A DNA stretch of 64,000 nt from Fibrella forsythiae (GCF_017353175.1 NZ_JAFMYW010000005.1:124001-188000), one strand, 5' to 3'. Numbered from the stretch's first letter, positions 52,685-61,655 are shown. Made by a program: numbers and translations. Notes: generated by a model from the letters alone, not told the origin.

Positions 52685-54133
52685 ATGAATAAACTGATCG
52701 TCTTCTTTTTTCTTTCAACCTGTGCGTTTGCCCAGACCAGCCCGCCAAGTGGTGCTGTAACCTTGCAGCCGGGCGCAGGCACGGTTCAGCCGACAGGCAA
52801 CAACGTACCTGAAGCAGCACCGGTGCCGGGAGCGTCGGCAGGTAACGCCCCGGCGACGGTTGATTTGTCGGCATCCGGTTTTCAGCGATTCAATGATCCG
52901 CTGCTGACAGACCTGATCCAGGCAGGCCTGGCCAATAGCCCAAGCCTGAAGGCGGCCATCAGCCGGATTGAAGAGGCGCGGGGACGCGTGCGGGTTGCTC
53001 AGTCATTTTTGCAGCCTTCTGTACGCAGCAGCGCCTTGCTTTCAACGCAAAGCCTGTCTGAACACCGTCCGGTGGCTGTTCCGGTAGCGACAGACAAGCT
53101 GCCTCGTTTTCAGCTCAATACGTTTCAACTGCTTCCGGTCGATGCCAGTTGGGAACTCGATCTTTTCAAGCGAATTCGCAGCAGCATTGTGTTGGCACAA
53201 CAACAAACACAATCGTCGGAAGCTGATCTGCGTGCTTTCCGGCTAACCCTCGCCTCCGACATTGCCCGTACATATTATCTGATTCGCGGTAATGAGTCTG
53301 AACAGGCCGTATTCCTGCGAAATATTGCCATCCGTGACTCTACACTGGGTATTGTGCGCGAACGGTTTCGGGTGGGTCTGGTCAATCAGATTGATGTGCA
53401 ACGGGCCGAGACTGATCTGGCTGGCCTTCGGGTGCAGGTGATGGGTCTGCAACGCGCCCGCGCTGAACTAGTCAATGCACTAGCCCAACTGGTGGCGCAG
53501 GATCCGGCTACGTTCGGCATCGATACAGGTACGTTGCCCGCTACGTTACCCGTTTTTCCGTACGCCGCCATCACACCTGATCTGCTCCGCCGCCGACCCG
53601 ATCTGCTTCAGGCCGACCGGGCTATTCAGATTGCCGGTGCGCAGGTGGTATTGCAGCAGGCCAGCGTGCAGCCTCGTGTTACCCTTGTGGGCTCGGGTGG
53701 CCTGCTTTCGGGCCAGTTGGGCTACACGTTTGTACCAAGTAGTGCTACGTACCTGTTAGGTGTCAATGCGTCGGTTCCGTTGTATGAAGGCCGCCGCAAT
53801 CGTGAGAATGTAGCCCTGTCTCGGCAGCAGATTTCTACAAGTCAGCAGACGTACCTGCAGGCGTATCAGGTGGCGCAGCGTGAAGCCGAAACCGCGCTCG
53901 ATAACCTAACGTACCTGCGCCAGCAACTCGACCTGCAAAACCAGACGCTGGCCCTTGCTCGCCGTACCGAACAATACAACCGCGAGCTCTACGTAAAAGG
54001 CCTGACAACGTACCTGGATGTGCTTGATGCCCAGCGGACGGTGCTCACCAACGAACAGCAGTATATACAACTTCGTGGCCAGGAAGTACAGTATGTGGTA
54101 GCACTCCTACGGGCGCTGGGTGGCGATTTTTGA
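52685..54133 (+). CDS. TolC-type outer membrane efflux protein (NodT family)
   Basis: A 482-residue protein with a signal peptide (MNKLIVFFFLSTCAFAQ). The two OEP repeats are visible: DPLLTDLIQAGLANSPSLKA ... EARGRVRVAQSFLQPSV in the first half and DLLRRRPDLLQADRAIQIAG ... REAETALDNLTYLRQQL in the second. NodT-type members often carry an N-terminal Cys lipid anchor; here the Cys at residue 13 lies inside the signal peptide, so lipidation is doubtful. It forms the trimeric outer-membrane channel of the pump system encoded upstream. Confidence 0.92.
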   Translation: MNKLIVFFFLSTCAFAQTSPPSGAVTLQPGAGTVQPTGNNVPEAAPVPGASAGNAPATVDLSASGFQRFNDPLLTDLIQAGLANSPSLKAAISRIEEARGRVRVAQSFLQPSVRSSALLSTQSLSEHRPVAVPVATDKLPRFQLNTFQLLPVDASWELDLFKRIRSSIVLAQQQTQSSEADLRAFRLTLASDIARTYYLIRGNESEQAVFLRNIAIRDSTLGIVRERFRVGLVNQIDVQRAETDLAGLRVQVMGLQRARAELVNALAQLVAQDPATFGIDTGTLPATLPVFPYAAITPDLLRRRPDLLQADRAIQIAGAQVVLQQASVQPRVTLVGSGGLLSGQLGYTFVPSSATYLLGVNASVPLYEGRRNRENVALSRQQISTSQQTYLQAYQVAQREAETALDNLTYLRQQLDLQNQTLALARRTEQYNRELYVKGLTTYLDVLDAQRTVLTNEQQYIQLRGQEVQYVVALLRALGGDF

Positions 54134-54237
54134 GTTGACAGGCTGGCGTCGGTGCAGATCCTTATCGATCAGGTTGTAAGTAAAATAGGCTCGATTTTCT
54201 CTTTCGCAGGAAACCAATCCCTTTACAATCAACTGCT

Positions 54238-55596
54238 ATGGCTTCTCACGATACAGACGCGCTTTCGGGCGACCGTCGCCAATTCCTTAAAACATCGGGA
54301 CTTTTTACGGGCAGTGCGCTGCTATCCAGCTTGCCTTTCGGTTTATCGGCAGCCGCAAACCCCGGTTATCATACGTCGGTCGATGACACTATCAAAGTAG
54401 CGCTGATCGGGTGTGGCGGACGGGGTAGGGGAGCCGCTATGCAGGCCCTCAATACCAAGCAGAACATTAAGATTGTTGCCATTGCCGATGCATTTCAGGA
54501 CCGGGTTGATCTGGGCTACAAGACGCTGACCAGCAGGCCGGATGCCGCACAAAAGATTGACTTGCCCAAAGAGCGCCAGTTTGTGGGGCTCGATGCCTAT
54601 AAAAAAGCTATTCCCCTAGCCGATGTAGTGATTCTGGCAACGCCGCCGGGTTTCCGGCCTGGTCATTTCGAAGAGGCCGTTAAGCAGAATAAGCACATCT
54701 TCATGGAGAAACCGGTGGCCACCGATGCGCCGGGTATTCGCCGGGTGCTGGCAGCAGCCGAAGAGGCAAAGAAGAAGAAACTGAACGTGGTGGTGGGGCT
54801 TCAGCGGCATTACCAAAGCAACTACCGCGAAGCCATGAAACGGATTCATGATGGAGCCATTGGCGATATCGTAGGCGGCAGCGTGTACTGGATCAGCGGT
54901 GGCGTCTGGAATAATCCACGGCAGCCAAATCAGACGGAGCTGGAGTATCAAATGCGGAACTGGTACTATTTCAACTGGTTATGCGGTGATCACATCACGG
55001 AACAGCACGTACACAACATCGACGTGGCCAACTGGGCGAAGCGTGGCTATCCCGTTTCTGCGCAGGGAACTGGCGGCCGTCAGGTACGCACCGGCAAGGA
55101 GTTTGGGGAGATTTTTGATCACCACATCGTTGATTTTGTCTATGCCGACGGCACGACCATCAACAGCCAGTGCCGCCACTACGAAGGCACTTATAGTAAA
55201 GTGGATGAGCAATTCCTCGGCACCAAAGGCCGTATCGACTCGTTCAACGGCAACAAAACGATATTGAAAGGGTATAATGGTCAGCAGATTTATGCACATG
55301 GAAGCGCCAAAACAGACATAGATCCCTACCAAGTTGAACACAACGAACTGTTCGAGGCCGTTGCGAAAGGTCAGTACAAATTCGCCGATGCTGAAAACGG
55401 CGCAAAAAGTACCATGACGTCGATCATGGGCCGGATGGCAACCTACTCGGGTAACGTTGTTAAGTGGGATGACGCGATCAATTCACAGATCAACCTTTTC
55501 CCCGACACGCTAGCCTGGGATGCCAAACCCAAACTGCTCCCTAACGCGGACGGATTCTACCCCGTGGCTGTGCCCGGGAAAACGATCACGGTATAG
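54238..55596 (+). CDS. Tat-exported Gfo/Idh/MocA family oxidoreductase
   Basis: A 452-residue protein. The twin-arginine signal DRRQFLKTSGLFTGSALLSS directs a folded, cofactor-loaded enzyme to the periplasm. The Rossmann NAD(P) site follows (KVALIGCGGRGRGAAMQAL), then the family EKPVATD motif and VVVGLQRHYQS. The C-terminal part has LCGDHITEQHVHNIDVANW. It should oxidise a sugar or polyol with a tightly bound NAD(P). Such exported members occur next to DUF1080 and DUF1501 genes in planctomycetes and Cytophagales, in line with this window, though no partner is adjacent here. Confidence 0.92.
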   Translation: MASHDTDALSGDRRQFLKTSGLFTGSALLSSLPFGLSAAANPGYHTSVDDTIKVALIGCGGRGRGAAMQALNTKQNIKIVAIADAFQDRVDLGYKTLTSRPDAAQKIDLPKERQFVGLDAYKKAIPLADVVILATPPGFRPGHFEEAVKQNKHIFMEKPVATDAPGIRRVLAAAEEAKKKKLNVVVGLQRHYQSNYREAMKRIHDGAIGDIVGGSVYWISGGVWNNPRQPNQTELEYQMRNWYYFNWLCGDHITEQHVHNIDVANWAKRGYPVSAQGTGGRQVRTGKEFGEIFDHHIVDFVYADGTTINSQCRHYEGTYSKVDEQFLGTKGRIDSFNGNKTILKGYNGQQIYAHGSAKTDIDPYQVEHNELFEAVAKGQYKFADAENGAKSTMTSIMGRMATYSGNVVKWDDAINSQINLFPDTLAWDAKPKLLPNADGFYPVAVPGKTITV

Positions 55597-55624
55597 ACCG
55601 CTTCACCGATCGATACCCTATAAT

Positions 55625-55679
55625 CAGAAGCGCCAGGGGCGCAAAGGAGGTAGATTCCTTTGCGCCCCTGGCGCTTCTG
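55625..55679. terminator. 24-bp perfect palindrome between convergent genes
   Basis: Arms 55625-55648 (starting CAGAAGCGCCAGGGGCGCAA) and 55656-55679 with a 7-nt loop. It lies between the Gfo/Idh stop (55596) and the EEP-hydrolase stop (55704). It is strong and GC-rich, thus a likely bidirectional terminator, although without a long U-run. Confidence 0.75.
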
Positions 55680-55703
55680 GCTTGGTGTAGGATTAAACAC
55701 GCA

Positions 55704-56540
55704 TTACTTCATCGTCAGCTTCACCACAACGGGCTGGTGGTCGGAGGGGTAACGCTGGTCTTTGGCGTCGGTGAGAACGGCGTAAGAAAGGACGTTGATC
55801 GGCTTGCTGACAAACACATAATCAATACGGTCTTTTAGAGGAGCGTCGAATTTAAAGCCGTTAAACGTTCCTACCGGGCCATAGGGCGGCATGGCGGTTA
55901 CCTGATACGCATCGTTGAGGAGCGTTTGTATGGTTTTTACCTGTTCGGTATCCGGCGTTGAGTTCAGGTCGCCGACACAGATGGTGAGGTTGTTTCCGGC
56001 GATCTCCTTCATTTTTTGCACCATTAGTTTCCCCGATTCGCGGCGGGCTACTACACCCTGATGGTCGAAATGGACGCTGAAGAAATAAAACGTCTTTTTT
56101 GTGGCCTTGTCTCTGAACTTTGCCCACGAGCAAATCCGGTTGCAGCAAGTGGCGTCCCAGCCTTTTCCAGGTACGTTGGGTGTCTGACTAAGCCAGAAAT
56201 CGCCGGCATTGAGGACCTCGAACCGGTCTTTTTTGTAGAAGATGGCCGAATGTTCACCGGCTTCTTTGCCATCGTCGCGGCCTTTACCCAGGAAAGCAAA
56301 TTCGTTCATTTCGGCCAGGTCGACAAGCTGACCCCGCAAGGCTTCCTGAACTCCGAACAGATCAAAGTCGTGGTACCTGACCAGGGCTTTAACCAGCTCT
56401 TCCCGGTTTGGCCAGGCGTTGATGCCGTCGCCGGCATTGTTATACCGAAGGTTGTATGAAGCAACAGTGATCTGCTCTTTCTTTTGGGCAAGTGTTGCAT
56501 TCATCCAGAATAGGCTGCACAAGAATACGATTAGTCTCAT
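55704..56540 (-). CDS. Secreted endonuclease/exonuclease/phosphatase family protein
   Basis: 278 residues from ATG 56540 with a signal peptide (MRLIVFLCSLFWMNATLAQ). EEP-fold landmarks are ITVASYNLRYNN (the metal Asn), FGVQEALRGQL (catalytic Glu in the QE pair), FFSVHFDHQG, TICVGDLNSTPD (catalytic Asp and Asn) and YPSDHQPVVVKL (terminal DH). It is a Mg2+-dependent phosphodiesterase acting in the periplasm or outside; the substrate may be nucleic acid, an inositol phosphate or a lipid. A longer frame to 56579 has no signal-peptide logic. Confidence 0.92.
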   Translation of the reverse strand: MRLIVFLCSLFWMNATLAQKKEQITVASYNLRYNNAGDGINAWPNREELVKALVRYHDFDLFGVQEALRGQLVDLAEMNEFAFLGKGRDDGKEAGEHSAIFYKKDRFEVLNAGDFWLSQTPNVPGKGWDATCCNRICSWAKFRDKATKKTFYFFSVHFDHQGVVARRESGKLMVQKMKEIAGNNLTICVGDLNSTPDTEQVKTIQTLLNDAYQVTAMPPYGPVGTFNGFKFDAPLKDRIDYVFVSKPINVLSYAVLTDAKDQRYPSDHQPVVVKLTMK

Positions 56541-56913
56541 CGCATCAAAAGGAGGGAAGCGGCCAGAGCTAACCATCATGGCTGGTCGGGCCGCAAAATT
56601 GGGGGAACATTACCGGGCGCCGGACCCTCCCGGATAGGGCTGCATAGGGTAGATAACCACCCATACCTGATTTGATTTGTGGGGGCATAAAATAGGGCTG
56701 AAAACAGAGTTTCAAACCTATTTTATACTAAATGGGCCTAAAAGGGTGAATTATATTTAAAAAGTACAACTTATTTGTGTGGTTTACAGTTGCCTATACG
56801 GTGGGTTATACTATACCCGCACGGATTGGTGGCCCGTTCAGGCGTTTGCCTACCACTCTGGAAACCAATCCTGGCGCATGCGCGCGGGTTCTCTCACTTA
56901 ATACCAATCATGA
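56541..56913. other. 373-nt intergenic region, long leader of the cold-shock gene
   Basis: No gene is seen. The region between the divergent EEP and cold-shock genes is AT-rich around 56685-56775 (ATTTTATACTAAATGGGCC, TTATATTTAAAAAGT) and GC-rich near 56810-56880. No exact TAnnTTTG box was found at a standard position. A transcript from the AT-rich part would have a leader of about 130-150 nt, as is common for cold-shock genes, in which leader folding controls translation. Confidence 0.35.
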
Positions 56914-57363
56914 ATGGAGACATTTAGCAAGAAAGAAAAAGAAAAAGCAAGACAGAAAAAGAGAAAGGATAAAGAAGAAAAGCGGGAAGAGCGCAAAGCC
57001 AGTGCTCAGAAAGGCCTTGGCCTTGATGAGATGATGGCTTACGTTGACGAGAATGGCAACATTACCTCGACACCGCCAGATCCAAATAAAAAGCGGCGAG
57101 TGATCGACCAGGCAGACATCCAGATTGGTGTGTCTAAACAGGAAGATGCAGCCCCTGAAGATTTAGTCAGGAAGGGTATAGTTACCTTCTTCAATTCCTC
57201 GAAAGGCTACGGCTTTATTCGGGACCAGCAGAGTCAGGAAAGTATTTTTGTTCACATGAACGGCCTTATCGACGCCATCACTGAACAGGATAAAGTGACC
57301 TTCGAAGTGACGAAGACCCCAAAAGGTCCGAATGCAGTTGAAGTTAGAAAACAAGTAGCGTAG
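56914..57363 (+). CDS. Cold-shock domain protein with basic N-terminal extension
   Basis: A 149-residue protein. Residues 1-33 are a highly charged Lys/Glu helix (KKEKEKARQKKRKDKEEKRE), residues 34-85 a linker, and 87-148 a cold-shock domain with RNP1 KGYGFI (97-102) and RNP2 IFVHM (111-115). The domain binds single-stranded RNA or DNA. CspA-type proteins lack the extension; this N-terminal arm is characteristic of a Bacteroidota variant and could bind ribosomes or RNA. The length and intact RNP motifs support a working protein. Confidence 0.92.
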   Translation: METFSKKEKEKARQKKRKDKEEKREERKASAQKGLGLDEMMAYVDENGNITSTPPDPNKKRRVIDQADIQIGVSKQEDAAPEDLVRKGIVTFFNSSKGYGFIRDQQSQESIFVHMNGLIDAITEQDKVTFEVTKTPKGPNAVEVRKQVA

Positions 57364-57447
57364 GACGATTCCTTCGAGTTGCCAGGCAACAGACCGCATG
57401 CGCCCGGTCGACAAGATTCGCGCAAAAATACGTTGACTAATCAGACA

Positions 57448-57467
57448 GGGTGACCTCACAGTCACCC
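57448..57467 (+). terminator. Small hairpin after the cold-shock gene
   Basis: GGGTGAC/GTCACCC (7 bp, 6-nt loop) about 85 nt after the stop and followed by an AT-rich TTCATTTTTA. It is a possible terminator, or a leader hairpin of the next small gene, which starts at 57492. Confidence 0.45.
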
Positions 57468-57491
57468 ATATTCATTTTTATCATACGAATC

Positions 57492-57686
57492 ATGAGCAAG
57501 CCAGTTTATACATCCATTCCGCCTACCACCGACAACGTCTACTGGATGCTCAAATTCTCGGACGGGAAAACAAGCATCTACGTGCCGCGGGATAAGGAAC
57601 TTGATCGTCAACTGAAGATCAAATTTCAGGCCGAAGTTGCCGCCCGCACATCGGTTAAACGGAAGCGAAACAGCTCAGCTTCATAA
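57492..57686 (+). CDS. Small basic protein, 64 residues
   Basis: A 64-residue protein from ATG 57492. The pattern is SKPVYTSIPPTTDNVYWMLKFSDGKTSIYVPRDK, then a charged tail ending in VKRKRNSSAS. It has no signal peptide or membrane segment. The family was not recognised. It lies 128 nt after the cold-shock gene on the same strand and converges with the iron-permease-like gene; the 28-nt gap to that gene holds CAGGTACGTT at 57701-57710. Confidence 0.6.
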   Translation: MSKPVYTSIPPTTDNVYWMLKFSDGKTSIYVPRDKELDRQLKIKFQAEVAARTSVKRKRNSSAS

Positions 57687-57714
57687 TCTGGCCCTTTAGT
57701 CAGGTACGTTACTT

Positions 57715-58272
57715 TTACGAGGCATCAACAGGTTTTTTATGATCTGCTGATGCCTCGCGCTGTTTTGAGCCATAATAGGCCTTTTCCTCCCCGGCCTGCT
57801 CGGCTTCCAGTTTGAGCTGGGCATCGCGAATGGCCTCTTCCACTGAGTGCGTTTTACGCAGGTCACTGGCGGTGCGGGTTAGCTCAGCCAGTGTATGGTA
57901 GTGTTCGCGAAGCACTTCTAACTCCTGTTCCGACAATTCTTCAACAGATACGAGCCGGTTACTGGCCCCTTTCGTGGCAGCAATCAGCTCATTGAGCTTC
58001 AGCTGCACGGCCATCGACTCTTTATTCTGTGCCTTCTGAATCACAAACACCATCAGGAAGGTAATAATGGTGGTGCCTGTATTGATGACCAGTTGCCAGG
58101 TTTCTGAGTAGTGAAAAAACGGACCGGTAACTGCCCAGACAACAATGACCGTGAAGGCCAATAAAAAGGCCGTTGAACTGCCTGTAATCCGGGTGATGTA
58201 CAGGGCAAAACGCTCGAACCGTTCTGCCATGCGTTCCGAGAACGACTTTTCGTTTTCCTGGTCCTGTTCCAT
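57715..58272 (-). CDS. Low-affinity iron permease family protein
   Basis: A 185-residue protein with two membrane helices: FLLAFTVIVVWAVTGPFF (about 38-55) and WQLVINTGTTIITFLMVFVI (about 62-81). The sequence around them (SSTAFLLAFTVIVVWAVTG ... FLMVFVIQKAQNKES) is the signature of the Fet4-like low-affinity iron permease family. A charged coiled-coil-like tail follows. The real function in bacteria is untested; the family name rests on resemblance to yeast Fet4 domains. It lies next to the metal efflux operon but reads as a separate unit, since a hairpin at 58318 precedes it. Confidence 0.85.
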   Translation of the reverse strand: MEQDQENEKSFSERMAERFERFALYITRITGSSTAFLLAFTVIVVWAVTGPFFHYSETWQLVINTGTTIITFLMVFVIQKAQNKESMAVQLKLNELIAATKGASNRLVSVEELSEQELEVLREHYHTLAELTRTASDLRKTHSVEEAIRDAQLKLEAEQAGEEKAYYGSKQREASADHKKPVDAS

Positions 58273-58317
58273 TTGTCTGCTAGTTAGTCACTATGTGTTA
58301 AAGCTATAACCACTAAT

Positions 58318-58345
58318 ACGGCCCTAACCGATTGGCTAGGGCCGT
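58318..58345 (-). terminator. Hairpin after the CusA/CzcA gene
   Basis: ACGGCCCTA (58318-58326) pairs with TAGGGCCGT (58337-58345), with an extra CC/GG inside. It lies about 30 nt after the stop of the minus-strand pump gene (58375). No T-run is obvious. Confidence 0.5.
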
Positions 58346-58374
58346 TAAATCCTACTTAAAGGATAACTGATACG

Positions 58375-61300
58375 TTATACGTTGATGGGCTGTGCCCGTT
58401 TCTCCTGCTTTTTCCGGTCACGACGCGTATAAATGAGGCCGTAGATAACCGGTAAAATCAGTAGCGACAGAATAGTGCTGGTGATAAACCCGCCAATCAT
58501 TACCGTGGCCAGTGGCTTCTGAGTCTCTGAACCGATTCCGGTCGACAAGGCAGCGGGTAACAGACCCAGCGAGGCCATCAGGGCGGTCATCATAATGGGC
58601 CGCACCAGTGCAATGGCTCCCTCGCGAACGGCTTCGAGAATATCCATCTTCCGATGCTGATTCTCCTTAAACCGGTTGATCAGAATTACCCCGTTCAGTA
58701 CCGATACGCCGAAGAGACAGATAAAGCCGACCCCCGCCGAAATGCTGAAGTTGATGCCGGTGATCCAGAGCGCCAGGAAGCCGCCGATCAGCGCAAAAGG
58801 TACGTTCAGAATCACAAGCGTGGCGTCGAGTGCGCTACCAAAGGTGAACAACAGGATCAGGAAGATGACGGTGATCGAAATAGGTACTACCACCATCAGC
58901 GTTTTCTGCGCACGGGTCTGATTCTCGAACTCACCCGCCCACCGCATGCGATAACCTTCGGGCAGTTTTACCTGCGTGGCTACCGTTTTTTGTGCTTCGG
59001 CAATGGTACCGCCCAAATCACGACCACGTACCGAAAACTTGATAGCGATAAACCGGGCGCTGTTCTCGCGATATACAAATGCCGGCCCCGATTTGGTCGT
59101 GATCTCCGAAATCTCTTTCAGCGGCACTTTAGCGCCCGACCGCGTTGGTACCAGCAGGTTCTCGATCATCTCGGGCGAATACCGGAAGCGTTCGTCGTAT
59201 CGCACCTTAATGTCGTAGCGGCGCTCGCCTTCAAAATACTGCGTCACGGTTTTACCGCCGATGGCTGTTTCAATAACCGATTGCGCCACGTCGGTAGGTA
59301 CGTTGTACAGCGCCAGTTTCTGCGGGTCGAGCGTGATCCGGAATTCTGGCTGACCAAGGTTCCGGAATACGCCCAGGTCTTCAACTCCCCGGATTTTCTT
59401 CATCACGTTCAACACCCGCGTGGCTTCTTTATCAAGCACGTTCAGGTCCTGCCCGATGATCTTTATCGCCATCGACCCTTTCACGCCCGACACGGCTTCT
59501 TCGACGTTATCAGAAATAGGCTGTGAGAAACCGAAGGTTACGCCCTTGAAACGCGCCAGTTTCTGTCGCATCTGCTCAATAATCTGATCTTTGGTCAGGC
59601 CGCGCGTCCATTCTTCTTTTGGGTACAGATCCACGAAGAATTCATTGTTGAAAAAGCCGGTCGGGTCGGTGCCATCGTTGGGGCGCCCCGTTTGCGAGAT
59701 CACGCCACGTACTTCGGGGAACTCTTTGAAAATAGCCCGAAACTTCCGCGTGTAGGCATAACTCTCGTCGAGCGATACCGAGTAAGGAAGGCTGGCCCGC
59801 ACGTAGATCGACCCTTCATTGAGGCCGGGTAAGAATTCAGACCCTACGTGCGCCGCAAAGATGTAGCCCGAGATAGCCAGGCCCGCCAGCGCAATGCCAA
59901 TGATGGCTTTGGGCTTCTGAATGGCCCAGTCGAGCGCAGGTACGTATCCTTTCTCAATTCCCTCCACAATGGGGTTGTGCCGTTCGCGGACGTTCTTTTT
60001 CAGCAGAATCGAGCATAATAGCGGAATCAGCGTGAGACTAACGATCAGGGCGCCGAGCAAGGCAAAACCAATCGTCCAGGCGAGTGGGCTGAAGAGTTTG
60101 CCTTCTACTTTCTGGAAAGCGAAAATGGGCAGCAGGGCTGTAATGATGATGATCTTAGCCGTAAAGATCGACTTACCTACCTCTGTTGCCGACGAGGCGA
60201 TCCAGCTTAGTTTGGCGCGTTTGTTAAACTGCATCATGCCCAGCTGATCGGCGCGGTGGGCCAGCATGACGAAGAGCCCTTCCACCATGATCACGGCCCC
60301 GTCGATGATAATACCAAAGTCGAGTGCACCAATACTGAGCAGGTTGACCGTCATGCCGCGCAGTCGCAGACAGATGAACGCAAACAGCAGCGAGAGCGGA
60401 ATCACGATCGCCACCATCAGTGTGGTACGCCAGTCGGCCAGGAACAGCAGCAGGATCACCGTGACCAGGAAAATGCCCAGGAATACGTTTTCGCCTACCG
60501 TGTGCATGGTGTAGTTATTCAGCGTGGTGCGGTCGTAGAACGTCTTGATCTTGACGTCTTTGGGCAAAATCTGACTGTTCAACTCATCGATCTTGGCTTT
60601 CAGGGCGGGAATTACCTCATTGGGATTCTCGCCTTTCCGCATCACCACGATACATTCCACCACGTCGTCTTTCTTGTCGCGGCCAACAATACCAAGTCGG
60701 GGCTGGAATGATTCACGAACAGTGGCCACATCACGTACCCGGACAGGCGCGCCGTTCACGTTATCAATGATGATACCGGCCACGTCTTCAGGTTTGGTGA
60801 GCAAGCCTATTCCCCGCACAACCAGCGCCTGGTTACCCTGTTTGATCACGTCGCCGCCCACGTTCACGTTGCTCTGGTGAATGGCCTGGTCAACATCAAC
60901 GGCCGTGAAGCCGTAGTTGGCCAGTAGCGTTGGATTTAGGCTTACTTCGATGGTTTTTACTTTACCACCAAAGCTCACCACGTCGGCAATACCGGGCACC
61001 GATTTGATCTGCCGCTCAATCACCCAGTCCTGAATGGATTTCAGCTCGGTGATATCCTTCGTTTTGCTTTCCAGCGTGAAGCGGTAAATCTCACCGGTGG
61101 GGCCGTAGGGTGGCTGAATTTCGGCCTGTACACCTTCGGGCAAATCAACGCCGGCGATGCGGTTGGCTACGTTGGTCTGCGCCGTGAAGTTATCCACCCC
61201 ATCGTCGAAGATCATCGTCACCACCGACAGACCGAACAGCGATACCGACCGGAGCGTGGTTTTCTTGGGCACTGAATTCAACTCGGTTTCGAGCGGAATA

Positions 61301-61506
61301 GTCACGTAGCGTTCCACTTCTTCAGCCGACCGGCCCGGCCACTGCGTGATGACAATAGTATTGGTGTTGGTTACGTCTGGAAACGTCTCAACGGGCGTAT
61401 CCATGAAACTGACCACGCCGCCCACAATGATGAGCAAAATGCCAAAGAACACGGCGAATCGGTTCGTTAAGGCAAACGTGATAATACTGCGAATGAACTT
61501 GTTCAT
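58375..61506 (-). CDS. CusA/CzcA heavy-metal RND efflux pump
   Basis: A 1043-residue inner-membrane permease. The start MNKFIRSIITFALTNRFAVF and TM4 sequence SIGALDFGIIIDGAVIMVEG match the heavy-metal efflux (HME) clade, with DFGxxxDG replacing the DD pair of drug pumps. Porter and docking domains (PVETFPDVTNTNTIVITQWPG ... PPYGPTGEIYRFTLESK) are complete, ending at IYTRRDRKKQEKRAQ. It should export a divalent or monovalent metal (Zn/Co/Cd or Cu/Ag); the exact ion is not evident. Adaptor and TolC-type genes follow upstream on the same strand. Confidence 0.92.
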   Translation of the reverse strand: MNKFIRSIITFALTNRFAVFFGILLIIVGGVVSFMDTPVETFPDVTNTNTIVITQWPGRSAEEVERYVTIPLETELNSVPKKTTLRSVSLFGLSVVTMIFDDGVDNFTAQTNVANRIAGVDLPEGVQAEIQPPYGPTGEIYRFTLESKTKDITELKSIQDWVIERQIKSVPGIADVVSFGGKVKTIEVSLNPTLLANYGFTAVDVDQAIHQSNVNVGGDVIKQGNQALVVRGIGLLTKPEDVAGIIIDNVNGAPVRVRDVATVRESFQPRLGIVGRDKKDDVVECIVVMRKGENPNEVIPALKAKIDELNSQILPKDVKIKTFYDRTTLNNYTMHTVGENVFLGIFLVTVILLLFLADWRTTLMVAIVIPLSLLFAFICLRLRGMTVNLLSIGALDFGIIIDGAVIMVEGLFVMLAHRADQLGMMQFNKRAKLSWIASSATEVGKSIFTAKIIIITALLPIFAFQKVEGKLFSPLAWTIGFALLGALIVSLTLIPLLCSILLKKNVRERHNPIVEGIEKGYVPALDWAIQKPKAIIGIALAGLAISGYIFAAHVGSEFLPGLNEGSIYVRASLPYSVSLDESYAYTRKFRAIFKEFPEVRGVISQTGRPNDGTDPTGFFNNEFFVDLYPKEEWTRGLTKDQIIEQMRQKLARFKGVTFGFSQPISDNVEEAVSGVKGSMAIKIIGQDLNVLDKEATRVLNVMKKIRGVEDLGVFRNLGQPEFRITLDPQKLALYNVPTDVAQSVIETAIGGKTVTQYFEGERRYDIKVRYDERFRYSPEMIENLLVPTRSGAKVPLKEISEITTKSGPAFVYRENSARFIAIKFSVRGRDLGGTIAEAQKTVATQVKLPEGYRMRWAGEFENQTRAQKTLMVVVPISITVIFLILLFTFGSALDATLVILNVPFALIGGFLALWITGINFSISAGVGFICLFGVSVLNGVILINRFKENQHRKMDILEAVREGAIALVRPIMMTALMASLGLLPAALSTGIGSETQKPLATVMIGGFITSTILSLLILPVIYGLIYTRRDRKKQEKRAQPINV

Positions 61507-61512
61507 AAAGAG

Positions 61513-61650
61513 AGTCGTAAGTCGATAATCGTAAGTCTGGACAGTCGTGGTTAGTGTTGCTTACGCTGCACTGGCCTATCAGTTAGCCATATCGATGCGT
61601 GAATAACATCAATCATGACTGTCCAGACTCACGACTATCGACTTACGACT
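61513..61650. repeat. Heptad-repeat hairpin before the CusA/CzcA gene
   Basis: 37-nt arms 61513-61549 and 61614-61650 pair with about three mismatches. Arm units of 7 nt are AGTCGTA, AGTCGAT and AATCGTA; the other side has CTATCGA and CTTACGA units. The 64-nt loop contains TTGCTTACGCTGC near its left side. The CusA/CzcA ATG lies 6 nt from the left arm. Confidence 0.85.
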
Positions 61651-61655
61651 ATTTT

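Noticed and set aside
238-57710. Reading the 10-mer as a KOPS or Chi-like polar motif
   Set aside because: The exact copies split 14 to 14 between orientations in this window, and polar motifs should be skewed.
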